From the IMG/VR virus record IMGVR_UViG_3300045110_000292, positions 1 through 52,583 of that record: a stretch of DNA of 52,583 bases; one strand, 5' to 3'. The notes under the pieces are model-generated. The model did no database searches. It saw only the letters and a program-made list of their open reading frames with translations, and had not been told where the DNA came from. The DNA comes from a virus. Within the stretch, counting starts at the first letter, position 1. Each line of letters opens with the position of its first letter. Both the position numbers and the translations under genes were made by a program. Positions 31,183-41,195 of this stretch are shown here, in pieces.

Positions 31183-32640
31183 ATGGCAAACCCACTCACA
31201 CTTCCCTGCTGCATCAAGAGTCGTTGCCCCGGCGATGTGCCGTTGCAGAATCTCAGCGCGGAGTTGTCGGATGGTCCGTCATTCATCGGCATCAACTTCG
31301 GAGGGTTCATTGTTCCTCCTCCTGGCACGACCTATCGCGACCCAACAGCCCCATGCTTCACCGAAGGCGAGAGTCAGTTCGCCGCAGACTCAAGTGCTCA
31401 ACGTTGCGTGGTTATTCACACGAGCGACGATCCTGGTGGCGGAGGCGGTGATTGGCATGATCCAAACGGAAACCCGGTTAATAACTTCGGCAACACCGCG
31501 CAGTCCTGTGCCGCCACATGCGCAGATGGATTGCCTTTCGTGTTCACGGTTCCGGCAAACACATATCGCGCACTCGATCAGATCACGGCGAACAACATCG
31601 CGCACTCGTTTGCCTGCCAATTTGCCGCGCTCAACAAAGTCTGCCTGTCATCGTTGAGCGGCAGTGCGTGCATCGGTCAAGCTTACTTCGACACGATCAT
31701 TCCGTTGGGACGTTCGCCGTTTAGATTCACGATCATATCCGGTGCCTTGCCCCCTGGCCTGACATTTACTTCCGGACCAACCGTTGCAACCGTCCAGGGA
31801 ACTCCGACTGTTGCGGGTCTTTACACGTTCCAGGTCCGAGCAGTTTCCGGCAACGGAAACTTCATGCAGAAAACTTTCAGGATTTCCGTTCTCGACATCA
31901 CGAATAAAACATTGGCCCCGCAAATGTCGGCGGGGGACTTCTACACCTTCCAACTGTTCGGGACAGGAGGCATGACTCCGTACGTGTTCAGTTCCGACGA
32001 TTTGCCGGAGTTTCTTTCGATCTCTGATAGCGGAATCATTTCCGGAATTGCCAATGACGACGGTGCGTTGGATGCCACAGTCACAATCACCGATTCGCTC
32101 GGCAACAGTTGCGACTTCGCATTGAGTTCGCAGGCGCCGTGTCCGTTCTTTGACTCGATGGTTTGGGGCGCTCCATTCATCGTCGATGCCGGTCCACCAC
32201 CGAACAGTTCCAGCCGCGTCGTTACTCCAAACGGGAGATCAATTGAATTCAATCTCGCCGCCAACATGCTCGTCATAGGACAGCCTTTGGTTTACGACAT
32301 AGCAGGAGATTGCACCGATGCCACAACTCAGGAAGTCCACTGCATCGTCACGATCAACGTCAAGAGTCAGATTGGTGGAGGTTATGGCCCCAACCCCGGA
32401 GATCACGGAGGGTGGCACATGGAGGTTCAGGTGTTTGATGACAATGCTCCATTTGCAACGTTCCTCGACGTTCAAAGCGGAGTTGATTTCGGACCCGGCG
32501 CCGGTGTTTACACTTTCCCCATCACAATCACGGCAGGCTCTCGACCGGGAGTGTTTATCGTGTTGAATGTCGGTTATCCTCTTATCGACTTCGGCCCGAT
32601 CAGTGGCGCAATTGACGTTGTGGTAACGTTTGGTTCGTGA
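31183..32640 (+). CDS. Tail protein with putative Ig-like domains (485 aa)
   Basis: The start is Cys-rich (LPCCIKSRCPGD). The middle contains two motifs of He_PIG/cadherin-like domains: SGALPPGLTFTSG with VATVQGTPTVAGLYTFQVR, and DLPEFLSISDSGIISGIAND. Such immunoglobulin-like folds on phage particles usually bind cell-surface sugars. It lies 3 bases after the preceding gene. Confidence 0.65.
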   Translation: MANPLTLPCCIKSRCPGDVPLQNLSAELSDGPSFIGINFGGFIVPPPGTTYRDPTAPCFTEGESQFAADSSAQRCVVIHTSDDPGGGGGDWHDPNGNPVNNFGNTAQSCAATCADGLPFVFTVPANTYRALDQITANNIAHSFACQFAALNKVCLSSLSGSACIGQAYFDTIIPLGRSPFRFTIISGALPPGLTFTSGPTVATVQGTPTVAGLYTFQVRAVSGNGNFMQKTFRISVLDITNKTLAPQMSAGDFYTFQLFGTGGMTPYVFSSDDLPEFLSISDSGIISGIANDDGALDATVTITDSLGNSCDFALSSQAPCPFFDSMVWGAPFIVDAGPPPNSSSRVVTPNGRSIEFNLAANMLVIGQPLVYDIAGDCTDATTQEVHCIVTINVKSQIGGGYGPNPGDHGGWHMEVQVFDDNAPFATFLDVQSGVDFGPGAGVYTFPITITAGSRPGVFIVLNVGYPLIDFGPISGAIDVVVTFGS

Positions 32641-32652
32641 GAGGGTAACAAT

Positions 32653-33711
32653 ATGCCTCAAAGGTTGCGCCTCTACGATCTCCGACTGGGACGACTCCCA
32701 CAAGCGATTGGACTGTGCGCGGCCGACCTGCCTTCCATCAGAACCGAAGTCAATGCCGCTTGCCAACGTCTGATGCTCTGCAAAGAGATGCAGGACGAAG
32801 GACCGTACGGTTCCTGGGCGGAGATGGCATTTACTGTCGATCGCAGCGACCCTTTCATAACGACTCCGCGGGAGGTTGCGAGGTTCGAACTGGCGACAAT
32901 CTGCAATCGACCCATCGTAATCAATAATCAGTTCTTCGAGTACCTCCAATTCGGGAACGGCAGGCTTCCCAAGTGTCCGCAGTTTAGAACGTCTCCGTGC
33001 ATGTCTCAGATTTACTCACGTAACAACGTCCCCACATTTCGCGACCTGTCTCCTGCTCCGCAACTGATCTACGTTTACATGTCCGACCCATCGGACGACG
33101 GAAAGCGCGTGCTGATTCAGGGGTTGGATAACTTGGGGAACGTGGTTTATTCACAGGACGGGAATTTCAGAGTCACGGGCCAATACGTCTCGCTCCATTT
33201 GCCATTTGTAAGTCCGACGATGCCGTTCAGCCAGATCACCGGGGTTCAAAAGGATCTGACGAACGGTCCGGTTCAAATCTTCCAAGTCGATCCCAAGACC
33301 GGCGCTCAGGTGTTGCTGCTCACGATGGAACCATCAGAGCAAGTTGCTTCGTACCGCCGCTATTACTTCGACAAACTGCCATTCGCCTGCTGCCCGATCC
33401 CAAGTCAGACGTCGTCTCAACCGTTGGTTGTCACCGCGATTTGCAAACTGGAATTCATACCGGTCTTTGCCGATCCCGATTACACCTACATCCAGAATGA
33501 GCAGGCGATTATCGAGGAGTGCCAGTCGGCCCGATATGATGACATCGACACCCAGGCGGCAAAACAAATGTCATCGTTCCATCACAAGAACGCGGTGCAA
33601 TTTCTAAATGGAGAAATCACACATTACCTTGGCCTTGACTTTCCCGCCGTTCAGTTCAAACCGTACGGCTCAGCAAGCCTGAGAAAGCAGCGTATCGGTA
33701 CGCTTGTGTGA
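32653..33711 (+). CDS. Tail/connector structural protein (352 aa)
   Basis: The opening LGRLPQAIGLCAADLPSIRTEVNAACQRLML recalls podovirus tail adaptor and connector proteins ('...cg...d...v...vN.a..rL'). The remainder is beta-rich with several cysteines. It ends 5 bases before the end of the opposed HNH gene. Assignment is by position and this pattern. Confidence 0.55.
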   Translation: MPQRLRLYDLRLGRLPQAIGLCAADLPSIRTEVNAACQRLMLCKEMQDEGPYGSWAEMAFTVDRSDPFITTPREVARFELATICNRPIVINNQFFEYLQFGNGRLPKCPQFRTSPCMSQIYSRNNVPTFRDLSPAPQLIYVYMSDPSDDGKRVLIQGLDNLGNVVYSQDGNFRVTGQYVSLHLPFVSPTMPFSQITGVQKDLTNGPVQIFQVDPKTGAQVLLLTMEPSEQVASYRRYYFDKLPFACCPIPSQTSSQPLVVTAICKLEFIPVFADPDYTYIQNEQAIIEECQSARYDDIDTQAAKQMSSFHHKNAVQFLNGEITHYLGLDFPAVQFKPYGSASLRKQRIGTLV

Positions 33712-33716
33712 AAACA

Positions 33717-34187
33717 TCACGCAACATGTCTCCACGTCGCCCCTCGGATAATGTCTCCGATGGTGACGGGATTGACTCCAAAACGGAGTGCCAAGTCCTT
33801 GTACCGTATTCCGCCCATCCCATAAAGAACTCTGATCTCTCGAACTTTGATTTCCGAAAGTTTGGAGTGATCGTACTCCTCTCCTTTTGGGCAACGGTGT
33901 CGATTCTTTGCAAGCATGTCGTTGCTGTTTTCCTGGGGTGTACCCAAAAACAGGTGCTTTGGATTGACGCACGAACGATTGTCGCATTTGTGGCAGACAT
34001 ACATTCCTTCTGGTATTTCTCCGTTCGCCATCACCCAAGAGAATCTGTGCGCTCCGCCTGCCTTTTCAGTTCCAAAAAACAACCCGTACCCGTTTGGCGC
34101 AATGCAACCGATCCACAGCCAGCACGATTCCGTTTTAGACACTTTATCCCAAAATCTTTGCTCAACAGTCCTAGCCGTTTTTGGCAC
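33717..34187 (-). CDS. HNH homing endonuclease, opposite strand (156 aa)
   Basis: The proposed start is the GTG at 34187 (VPKTARTVEQRFWDKV). The frame is open further upstream, but that would run into the next plus-strand gene. The core CHKCDNRSCVNPKHLFLGT is close to the one at 1798. The C-terminus has IRYKDLALRFGVNPVTIGDI, a helix-turn-helix. It interrupts a plus-strand structural block without damaging its neighbours, the usual behaviour of a mobile endonuclease. Confidence 0.85.
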   Translation of the reverse strand: MPKTARTVEQRFWDKVSKTESCWLWIGCIAPNGYGLFFGTEKAGGAHRFSWVMANGEIPEGMYVCHKCDNRSCVNPKHLFLGTPQENSNDMLAKNRHRCPKGEEYDHSKLSEIKVREIRVLYGMGGIRYKDLALRFGVNPVTIGDIIRGATWRHVA

Positions 34188-34228
34188 AATGAAAAGATAG
34201 GAACTCGGTTTGATTTTGTAAATTAAAT

Positions 34229-35056
34229 ATGCCTGCATTTGGCGGAGCACCAACTTACGGAGGCGGTTCGCTTCCGGGATACACGATGGATTGGTCGAGT
34301 GCCTATGGTGGCAGACCCCGTGTTCCGAACCCCGTCACCACGGCCGGAGCAGCCTTGCGCGGCGATGCTGGCACTCTTGGCTACGTCAACCGCATCGCTG
34401 GCGGTATCGACACAGGTGGTATCAACACTCTCGCCACAGCAACTCAAGGCGCAGTTCCAGGATTGACGGCTCGGCTTCACGGCGAACTTCCGTCGGATGT
34501 CATCAACCAGATCATGCAGCAGGCCGCCGAACGCGGCATTGCTACAGGCACGGGCTTTCGCGGAGCAGACTATCTCAAGGCCCTGGGGTTGACATCTCTC
34601 GGAGTCTCGACACAGGCAGCAGGAGAACTCGAATCTCAGATCGGACGCGCTCCGTTGATTGACCCGAATCGACTGATCGTCACTCCTGAGCAGCAGCAGG
34701 AGGCGCAGACGGCGGCAAACATTTATCAGTCGGCTCCGATACCGTCCGCCGCGGCAGGTGCGGCCATTGGAAACGCGCAGATGGGACTCAGGCAAGGCAT
34801 GGGTGCAGTGCCAACGTTTTCCGGTGGTGGTGCATACGGTATGCGTGATGCTCTCGGTTTCCCGATCACGCCGGATGCTGGAAGTTTTCAGGACGTTCCT
34901 CAGACTGCCGCGTATGGCGCACTCAACCCAACGGCGCCGACCTCGCCATCAACATTCAATTGGGCTGACTACGCACGGTCGATCACGCCAAACAATTTCG
35001 GTCCATCGTATTCACCGGACGAATCGTATCTGTCCGATATTTACGCGAACGAATGA
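34229..35056 (+). CDS. Internal virion protein candidate (275 aa)
   Basis: Glycine- and alanine-rich with low hydrophobicity; the segments GELPSDVINQIMQQAAERG and DYLKALGLTSLGVS are like podovirus internal core/ejection proteins. It starts a three-gene run (34229, 35061, 35849) typical of ejection proteins, which form a tunnel for DNA delivery. Confidence 0.65.
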   Translation: MPAFGGAPTYGGGSLPGYTMDWSSAYGGRPRVPNPVTTAGAALRGDAGTLGYVNRIAGGIDTGGINTLATATQGAVPGLTARLHGELPSDVINQIMQQAAERGIATGTGFRGADYLKALGLTSLGVSTQAAGELESQIGRAPLIDPNRLIVTPEQQQEAQTAANIYQSAPIPSAAAGAAIGNAQMGLRQGMGAVPTFSGGGAYGMRDALGFPITPDAGSFQDVPQTAAYGALNPTAPTSPSTFNWADYARSITPNNFGPSYSPDESYLSDIYANE

Positions 35057-35060
35057 TTAA

Positions 35061-35849
35061 ATGGCTGTTGGATACCCAATTCCAGAATGGTTGCAACCCC
35101 GTGGTAATCCCGGCGCCGAATACGTTGCTGCTTATCGTGCAGGTGCGGAAATCGCACAGGAACAGCAGCGTCTCGGAGTCGAGCGTGAGCGATCAGCGAT
35201 GGCGTCGGCGGAGCGTGCTCAGATTGCGCAGCAGGAATCGTTGGAGCGACAGCAGCGTATCGAAATCGACAAGCAATATACGCAACAGCAAATTGGACTC
35301 CGCAAGCAGGCTCTTGACCAAGCGCAACAGAAGGTGGACTTGGCGGCTCAAAGCGCGGCTCGTAAATTCGCTGGTCAACAAAAGATTCGTCAAGCGATTG
35401 ATTCAGGCATGTCTCCCGATGAAGCGTACTTGAGATTTGGCGGAGAAGCGTTTGGCTCAATGGCTGGAGTTGGAGCGTTGTCGAAAGAATATCATCAGCG
35501 TGTAAACCCTACACCGCCGAAGGACATTGTTCCCAAGATATTCACCGACCCATCAGGCAGGCAGATTGTTTACAATCCTGCCACTGGCGCGGCGGTTAAG
35601 GGGCAGGCAGAGGATAAAGGACCAACGGTTTCTGTACCACTTACCGACAACCCATTCGGCCCGAAGATCAGTGGTCGATTGAGCGATCCCAACATTCGCA
35701 AAGCACTGGGAACCAATGCCCCCGCCATCTCAGGAGCGCAAGGGCAGGCGAAGCGCGTCAAAGTCAAAAGCCCTGATGGCAAGATTGGCACATTACCTGC
35801 CGATCAGGTTGACGAAGCGATTAAAGCGGGATACAGCCTTGTTAAGTAA
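35061..35849 (+). CDS. Internal virion protein candidate, coiled coil (262 aa)
   Basis: A long, Gln/Arg-rich helical region from residues 20-115 (RAQIAQQESLERQQRIEID; LRKQALDQAQQKVDLAAQ). The C-terminal third is basic with KRVKVKSPDGKIGTLPADQ, an SH3-like short beta fold. The stop overlaps the start of the next gene by one base. Confidence 0.65.
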   Translation: MAVGYPIPEWLQPRGNPGAEYVAAYRAGAEIAQEQQRLGVERERSAMASAERAQIAQQESLERQQRIEIDKQYTQQQIGLRKQALDQAQQKVDLAAQSAARKFAGQQKIRQAIDSGMSPDEAYLRFGGEAFGSMAGVGALSKEYHQRVNPTPPKDIVPKIFTDPSGRQIVYNPATGAAVKGQAEDKGPTVSVPLTDNPFGPKISGRLSDPNIRKALGTNAPAISGAQGQAKRVKVKSPDGKIGTLPADQVDEAIKAGYSLVK

Positions 35850-38800
35850 TGCCGACAGAGTTCGATTTCGTTGCAGAGGAAGCGGAGAAACCGCAATTCG
35901 ATTTCCAGCCCGACAAAGAGGCGACTCGAAAGCAGTTTCAATTCGAGGCAGAAACACTTCGAGGTCAGCGCAAGTACGGTGATATTGTTGAGCAATTGTT
36001 TTCAGGCGGTCCTGAGTTGGCGCGGAATCTTCAATACTATATCAAGAACCCGCTAAAATTAGCCGACATTCCAGGGAGGCTGATGGGCGCCGATCCAGAC
36101 AATCCAAATCTGCCATCGAACATTCCACTGTTCACACCGGGCGAAACCGAAGCCACTTTCAACCCGATCGTTCGCCCCTTGATGCGTACCATTCTGCCTG
36201 AGACGACAGACCCAATGCAGAAAGAACGCGACATTAGCGCAGTCGAGGAACGTGTTGGTCAGATCGGAAGCCAGATGACAACCGCTCCGGCCATCGCAGC
36301 TTTGGCGACAGGCAAACCGGGCGTAGTTGGCTTCGGTGTTCAAAGCGCGGCAGAAGTGCCAGAGACGATCAAGCGCATCACCGAAGCGGCAAAGGCGGGT
36401 GATGAAAAGGGCGTGCTGCAAGCCTCAGTCGATTTGGCGGGTCAAGCAGCAGCGATTTACGGTGCGGGCAAAGCAACAGTGCCAAAACCGACAACTGAAT
36501 CTTTCCAAATGCGACCAGCTGCGGACGTATCTGGTCGAGCAATTGAAACACAACAACCGTTACCAGTTCAACCCAAGGAGGTTCCTAATGCCATACAGTC
36601 AGAAAGCGCACAACTTTTTCGAGATGTGCAAACACAGCCCGAGCAAGGCGCACAGCAAGTGCCCGTCGAAGGCGGTAGCGTCGAAGCTGGCGAGCGAGGG
36701 GGTGAAGCACAAGCCAATGTCCAGCAACAAGCCGGGACGCCCGCGCCAGTGGCCGAAGGAGCACCGCTACCTGTAACGCCTATCGTTCTCGAAAAGGAAC
36801 TTGGTGTCCGTGTCGCTGGAGAAGGTCCGTTCGGCATCTTGCTTGAAACCAAGAACGCGAAAGGCGAACCAGGAACCTCGTTCCTCGTAAAACCAGGTTC
36901 GACATTGGAGCAGGCCAAGGCTGATTACGAAGCGACACGAAAACGATTTGAGGGTGAACCCGACGAGCCAGCACCGTTGAAACAAGCGGAGCCTCGCGGC
37001 CTAGCCAAAGACGTTCGTGCCCGTCTCGAATCAGGACAACCGAGCGAGGCAGGTTTCGTAAATCTGGACATACTCAAACAGGTCGGTGAGTTCGGAAAGT
37101 CGATTTATCAGAAGGGCATGGACTTTGCTAAGTGGGCGGCTGACATGGTTTCGCAACTCGGTGACAAGGCAAAAGATTATCTTCAAGAAGTCTGGGACCG
37201 AATCACTACTTCAAAGCCCGCCACTGTCGAGCAGTTGTTGAAACGACAGCCGGGACATGTGACGGTTGAGGAGATTGCGAATCTTTCACCGGAGGATGCT
37301 GCTTCGTATTGGGACGGGATCAAACAGAAAGGTTTGTCGTTTCAAGAGGATGGAGTACTCGCAGGAATGAGACTTTCACAGAGCGACCTTCCAGCATTGA
37401 AGAAGTTGCAGCAACAAGGGATGGATGATTTCGCCGCTGCTTTCAAGAGTGGGGACAAGGCTGCGCAAAGTGCCGCACAAGGAAAGAACATTTGGGCCAG
37501 TGGGGCTATCGAAGGACTCAATCGCAAGGGTCCGAATTATGATTTGGCTGCATCTCGAATGCGTGCACTTGGAGGCGACCCGCATCCTGCGCTAAACACT
37601 GAGTCCGGTTTCTTCACACTTGAACCAGTCGAACGGGCAGGAAAGGCAGTCCGCGATTTCTGGCGCTCGTTTTCAATGCAATCTCTGCCGAAGATTACCG
37701 GCGCTAACCGTGAAGTCGGGGAAGCTGGCGTTCGTTACGAGACTGCTCCGCGTGTCGCCCGATCTAAAGGCATTGATTTCGCTGAGCGTGTTGTTGGTCC
37801 AGACGCAAAGCCTGAGTTCGATACGAAATTCGGCACCGCCTTAACCGAGGACAACTTGCGCGGAATCAAAGAAGGACTGCGCACTGAATCTGTTCAGGAA
37901 ATGGCTAAAGGCAATGTCGAACGCGCCAACGCACTTGAAGCGCAGGTCGATGCCGTGACTTCGTTGGTTGGTAAAAAGAATTCCCCGTTCAAGACGGAGG
38001 CAGAGTATCAATCCTTTCTGAAACAGTCGGACACGCAAGCCGCGATTGATCGTCACATTCAGCAATGGGAATCGGAGAAAGACCCGCTCTTTCGCCAAGC
38101 CAACGATCTCGACCCCGAAACCGAATTGTCATCACGCGGTTTGCAGACTGGGGCACGAGTGAACCTCAAGAATGTGATGCCGGATGAAGGGACTCCGACA
38201 ACGATTGGCCCGGCCGCTCGGTCAACGCTGATTCGCCAAACCGCCACACTCCTTCGACGCGACCCATTCGCGCGTCAGGCGAAAGGAACAGGGCAGTCCT
38301 ACGAAGGCAGCTACCGCGAATTGATGGCTCATGGTTTCGAGCGTGAATATCCCGTAGCCAAGCAGCACGAATTCATCAAGAAACTTATTGATTCCGGCAA
38401 CGCTGTTATTTCATCTCGCGAAAAGGCAGTCGAGATTGGCGGCGAAAAGACCAAGGGCTATCTCATGCGCCTGCGTCCCTGGTCTGGTCAATTCCTACAC
38501 ATCAAAAAGAGTCTTGCGCCAGAGTACGAGTCGATCAGCGGGCTTCTGCCTGCCAACAAGATTCCGTACGTGAGCAAGGCCGCAGATTTCCTGACCAAAC
38601 AAAGCATCATGGGTCTTGCTGAGGGTTCGACTCACGTTGGGAATATCCTGTCGCAAGTCTTTACTGGAGTTGGCCCCACCGCTAACCCCATGCTAAATGC
38701 CCTGCTCAAATCGGCTGGACGCTCAGACCTGCTTATTTCGTTCCCTCAGATCATCATTAAGGCATTCTCCGATCGCGCTCCCGACATGCTGCGCCTTGCT

Positions 38801-39883
38801 GAAATAGGCGCGGCGAAGGAACCGTATCGCGGAACAATTGGATGGGTTATTAACAAGGTCGATCAAGGAACTCGCCTCTACGCTTCGGACCTGTATCAGA
38901 AAATGGCTGAGAAAGGTTGGTTTGAGAAAACGGAAACTGGAGAACGCGAGTTCGTGAATCAGGTGGGGCAATATGCAAAGCGTTTGCAACCTCGATTGAT
39001 CCAGTCATTGCGCGATACCGGCATTCAGCCTTTCGCTACCGCAATTCACACGTTCAACCTCCAGGGATTCAGAAACCTCGTTGCTGGTCCTGGCGCAAAG
39101 TCCCCAACCAATCTAGGGGCACTGGCATTACGCGCAGACAAGGCAGCAGGCTTCATTGGCACCGTGGTTCTGATTGCAGCACTCAACAAACTTGTATCCG
39201 GCAACCCACTTGGTCCGAACGGCACGCAATTGGGGAATGTGGGGTGGATTGGTGACGATAAGAAACTGCATCAATTCAACGTCGGAAAACTCTCAGGGTG
39301 GGAACGCGGGGCACGCATCACGGGCATTCAATCCGCCATCGAGGCGAAACGTGCAGGTCTTTCGACAAGCAAGGCTGTGACTGGGGGCGCAAAGTCGATT
39401 GCAGGCACCGCGTTGAACTATACGACTGGACCACTCATTCAAACCGCCGTCAAAGCCGCGACTGGGAAACGTCCCGGAGTTCCGATGGTGCAAGAGGCAA
39501 AAGTTGCACCACCAAGTGAAGATTTATCCCCTCTAAAATCTCAAGCGGCGGAGAATCTTAAAACCGCATTGCAGGAGGTGAATCCAATTGTCGATACCGC
39601 CGCGAAGATCATTCAAGGAAAGCCTGTCGAGGACATTGTTCGATCGCAGCTTTCCCGCTACACGCCAAGGACTGGACAGGAACAAAAGACTATCGAAGCA
39701 TTGCCCAAAATCGTTCATTCCTCCGAACTCCATTCGTATGTTGACGCTCTCGCAAAAGAGGCTCGCAAGTTACCACAGGATCAAAGGTCAACATTCCTGC
39801 TAAAGCGAATGAAAGAGGACGGATTGAAAGGAGCCGACCTTGGCCGAGCACAGGTGCAACTTCACCTCAAAGGAGTTCTCTGA
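35849..39883 (+). CDS. Large internal virion/ejection protein (1344 aa)
   Basis: The largest gene. Residues about 30-200 contain weakly hydrophobic helices (TTAPAIAALATGKPGVVGFG; SVDLAGQAAAIYGAGKA), 200-370 are a Pro/Gln linker, and about 740-1190 form a helical domain with AGFIGTVVLIAALNKLVSG as its best membrane span. The layout is that of a T7 gp16-like ejection protein. I do not see a lytic transglycosylase motif. It is the last gene of this block and is followed by a convergent minus-strand operon. Confidence 0.75.
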   Translation: MPTEFDFVAEEAEKPQFDFQPDKEATRKQFQFEAETLRGQRKYGDIVEQLFSGGPELARNLQYYIKNPLKLADIPGRLMGADPDNPNLPSNIPLFTPGETEATFNPIVRPLMRTILPETTDPMQKERDISAVEERVGQIGSQMTTAPAIAALATGKPGVVGFGVQSAAEVPETIKRITEAAKAGDEKGVLQASVDLAGQAAAIYGAGKATVPKPTTESFQMRPAADVSGRAIETQQPLPVQPKEVPNAIQSESAQLFRDVQTQPEQGAQQVPVEGGSVEAGERGGEAQANVQQQAGTPAPVAEGAPLPVTPIVLEKELGVRVAGEGPFGILLETKNAKGEPGTSFLVKPGSTLEQAKADYEATRKRFEGEPDEPAPLKQAEPRGLAKDVRARLESGQPSEAGFVNLDILKQVGEFGKSIYQKGMDFAKWAADMVSQLGDKAKDYLQEVWDRITTSKPATVEQLLKRQPGHVTVEEIANLSPEDAASYWDGIKQKGLSFQEDGVLAGMRLSQSDLPALKKLQQQGMDDFAAAFKSGDKAAQSAAQGKNIWASGAIEGLNRKGPNYDLAASRMRALGGDPHPALNTESGFFTLEPVERAGKAVRDFWRSFSMQSLPKITGANREVGEAGVRYETAPRVARSKGIDFAERVVGPDAKPEFDTKFGTALTEDNLRGIKEGLRTESVQEMAKGNVERANALEAQVDAVTSLVGKKNSPFKTEAEYQSFLKQSDTQAAIDRHIQQWESEKDPLFRQANDLDPETELSSRGLQTGARVNLKNVMPDEGTPTTIGPAARSTLIRQTATLLRRDPFARQAKGTGQSYEGSYRELMAHGFEREYPVAKQHEFIKKLIDSGNAVISSREKAVEIGGEKTKGYLMRLRPWSGQFLHIKKSLAPEYESISGLLPANKIPYVSKAADFLTKQSIMGLAEGSTHVGNILSQVFTGVGPTANPMLNALLKSAGRSDLLISFPQIIIKAFSDRAPDMLRLAEIGAAKEPYRGTIGWVINKVDQGTRLYASDLYQKMAEKGWFEKTETGEREFVNQVGQYAKRLQPRLIQSLRDTGIQPFATAIHTFNLQGFRNLVAGPGAKSPTNLGALALRADKAAGFIGTVVLIAALNKLVSGNPLGPNGTQLGNVGWIGDDKKLHQFNVGKLSGWERGARITGIQSAIEAKRAGLSTSKAVTGGAKSIAGTALNYTTGPLIQTAVKAATGKRPGVPMVQEAKVAPPSEDLSPLKSQAAENLKTALQEVNPIVDTAAKIIQGKPVEDIVRSQLSRYTPRTGQEQKTIEALPKIVHSSELHSYVDALAKEARKLPQDQRSTFLLKRMKEDGLKGADLGRAQVQLHLKGVL

Positions 39884-39888
39884 ATCCG

Positions 39889-40221
39889 TCACGCGCCGGA
39901 TTGAACTGACGCCTCAGTGAGTCGCTTTCCGATAACTTCCCTGCCTTGATCGTCGTAAAGTCCAAGTCCTTCTTCGATTGCGATATTCCTCAATTCAGAT
40001 AATTGCTTTTCGGTCGGCACCGCTCGGCGTTCGTAATACAATTCACCTTCCGAAACCACGCAGCGCAAGAATCCTTTTCGCATTAATGTTTCCCTCGCCG
40101 TGTTTGCATCGAGTTCCCCTGTGATTTTCTGAGCGGGTTCGTAATGATGAAGGCAATCAATGCGCTCACAGGATGGACTGAGCCAGAAACTATTCACGGC
40201 AACACTGCCTGCTGATACCAT
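39889..40221 (-). CDS. Small protein of unknown function (110 aa)
   Basis: Last gene of the minus-strand replication operon. It has a winged-helix-like second half (TARETLMRKGFLRCVVSEGE then LYYERRAVPTEKQLSELRN). It overlaps the upstream gene by 28 bases. It ends 5 bases from the end of the large internal virion gene. Confidence 0.55.
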   Translation of the reverse strand: MVSAGSVAVNSFWLSPSCERIDCLHHYEPAQKITGELDANTARETLMRKGFLRCVVSEGELYYERRAVPTEKQLSELRNIAIEEGLGLYDDQGREVIGKRLTEASVQSGA

Positions 40222-40682
40222 ACGCCTCCCTCTTTCCAGACGAGACTGAATGCTATTTCAGGATATTGTGACGCCGCACATTTCAAAGCGAGCAATCCAC
40301 GATCAACGTTCTTGCCTTGCCTCGGTCCCTTGCATTCATAGGCTTGAGGAAACCCGTAAATGATGGCGAAGAAGTCAGGCTTGTACCATGCTCCATTTGC
40401 CAGCCTGAATCTCAACGATTGAGCATGAATTCTTGCTTGCGGCCAGCGGTGGTGCATCTCCGATTGCCACTTGGTTTCGAGTTCGTTCAATAGCGGCTTG
40501 CTGCTCTGCCTGATTCTTTTGGTGGGCGGCCCGACCCCCTTAAAAAAGCATGACGCATCAGGGGCAGGCGATTGCGCTTTCGGCGTCACAGCAGGGAGAT
40601 TGTTTTCCCGCTCGGCACCGCCATAAAGGTGTGGGTTGAGTCTCCTGATCGTGTCAGTTGGATTCGTTGGAAGATTGCTCAT
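40194..40682 (-). CDS. Nuclease-like protein, DUF1064-type (162 aa)
   Basis: From the ATG at 40682 (another at 40697). The C-terminal domain has RLANGAWYKPDFFAIIYGF, then YECKGPRQGK and ALLALKCAASQYPEIAFSL-like blocks, the PD-(D/E)xK order of DUF1064 phage nucleases (D then E-x-K). It could trim or resolve DNA during recombination. It overlaps the preceding gene by 29 bases. Confidence 0.7.
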   Translation of the reverse strand: MSNLPTNPTDTIRRLNPHLYGGAERENNLPAVTPKAQSPAPDASCFFKGVGPPTKRIRQSSKPLLNELETKWQSEMHHRWPQARIHAQSLRFRLANGAWYKPDFFAIIYGFPQAYECKGPRQGKNVDRGLLALKCAASQYPEIAFSLVWKEGGVWYQQAVLP

Positions 40683-40902
40683 CGTCATCACTTTCATCTG
40701 AAATCAACATTCCCTCGATTTTATTTCTCATTTCATCGGTAATTATGAGCTTCGGTTTTACCTGCTCTGCCATGTTTTCTTCGATCACCATTTGAAGCCC
40801 TTCGAGAACATCTTGAACCGTTTGCTCATCACCGACCAACACGTCCTCATCAGATAGCTCCATCGTGAACTTTTCGTTCAGCACCCAATATTCCAGTATC
40901 AT
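40654..40902 (-). CDS. Small acidic protein (82 aa)
   Basis: The ATG at 40902 overlaps the previous stop (ATGA). Strongly acidic (ELSDEDVLVGDEQTVQDV; a DESDDDE tail). Possibly a DNA mimic or regulatory protein, but this is not supported beyond charge. Confidence 0.55.
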   Translation of the reverse strand: MILEYWVLNEKFTMELSDEDVLVGDEQTVQDVLEGLQMVIEENMAEQVKPKLIITDEMRNKIEGMLISDESDDDEQSSNESN

Positions 40903-41195
40903 TGTTTCCTCTCCTTCCAAATCGTGTCACCCCACGCAATCAGTTTCTTCACTCGCTCTTTGTCCAAATCGCTGTTCATGCGAACGCACTCTCTGGCACC
41001 CATCCAATCGCCATCGTGAAGCAGCATCGCACTACAGGCGAACCGTATCAGATCATCCTTGAATGTTTTCTTTTGCAAGCACAGTGCGTACGAAACTTCG
41101 TTGTCCTGAAACGCTTTGTCGCCTTGGACGATCAGCTTTTTCAACACGCCGATCTCTTCGGCCTGCTGCTGCTTTTCTGGCGAGAGAGTCAGCAT
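40899..41195 (-). CDS. Small helical protein (98 aa)
   Basis: The start ATG at 41195 is preferred because it lies at the end of the previous gene (7-base overlap). Helical (GVLKKLIVQGDKAFQDNE) with no clear motif. In the recombination and replication operon. Unknown. Confidence 0.5.
   Translation of the reverse strand: MLTLSPEKQQQAEEIGVLKKLIVQGDKAFQDNEVSYALCLQKKTFKDDLIRFACSAMLLHDGDWMGARECVRMNSDLDKERVKKLIAWGDTIWKERKQ

Noticed and set aside
35849-39883. Lytic transglycosylase domain in the large internal virion protein
   Set aside because: No convincing catalytic Glu motif or domain layout could be seen.
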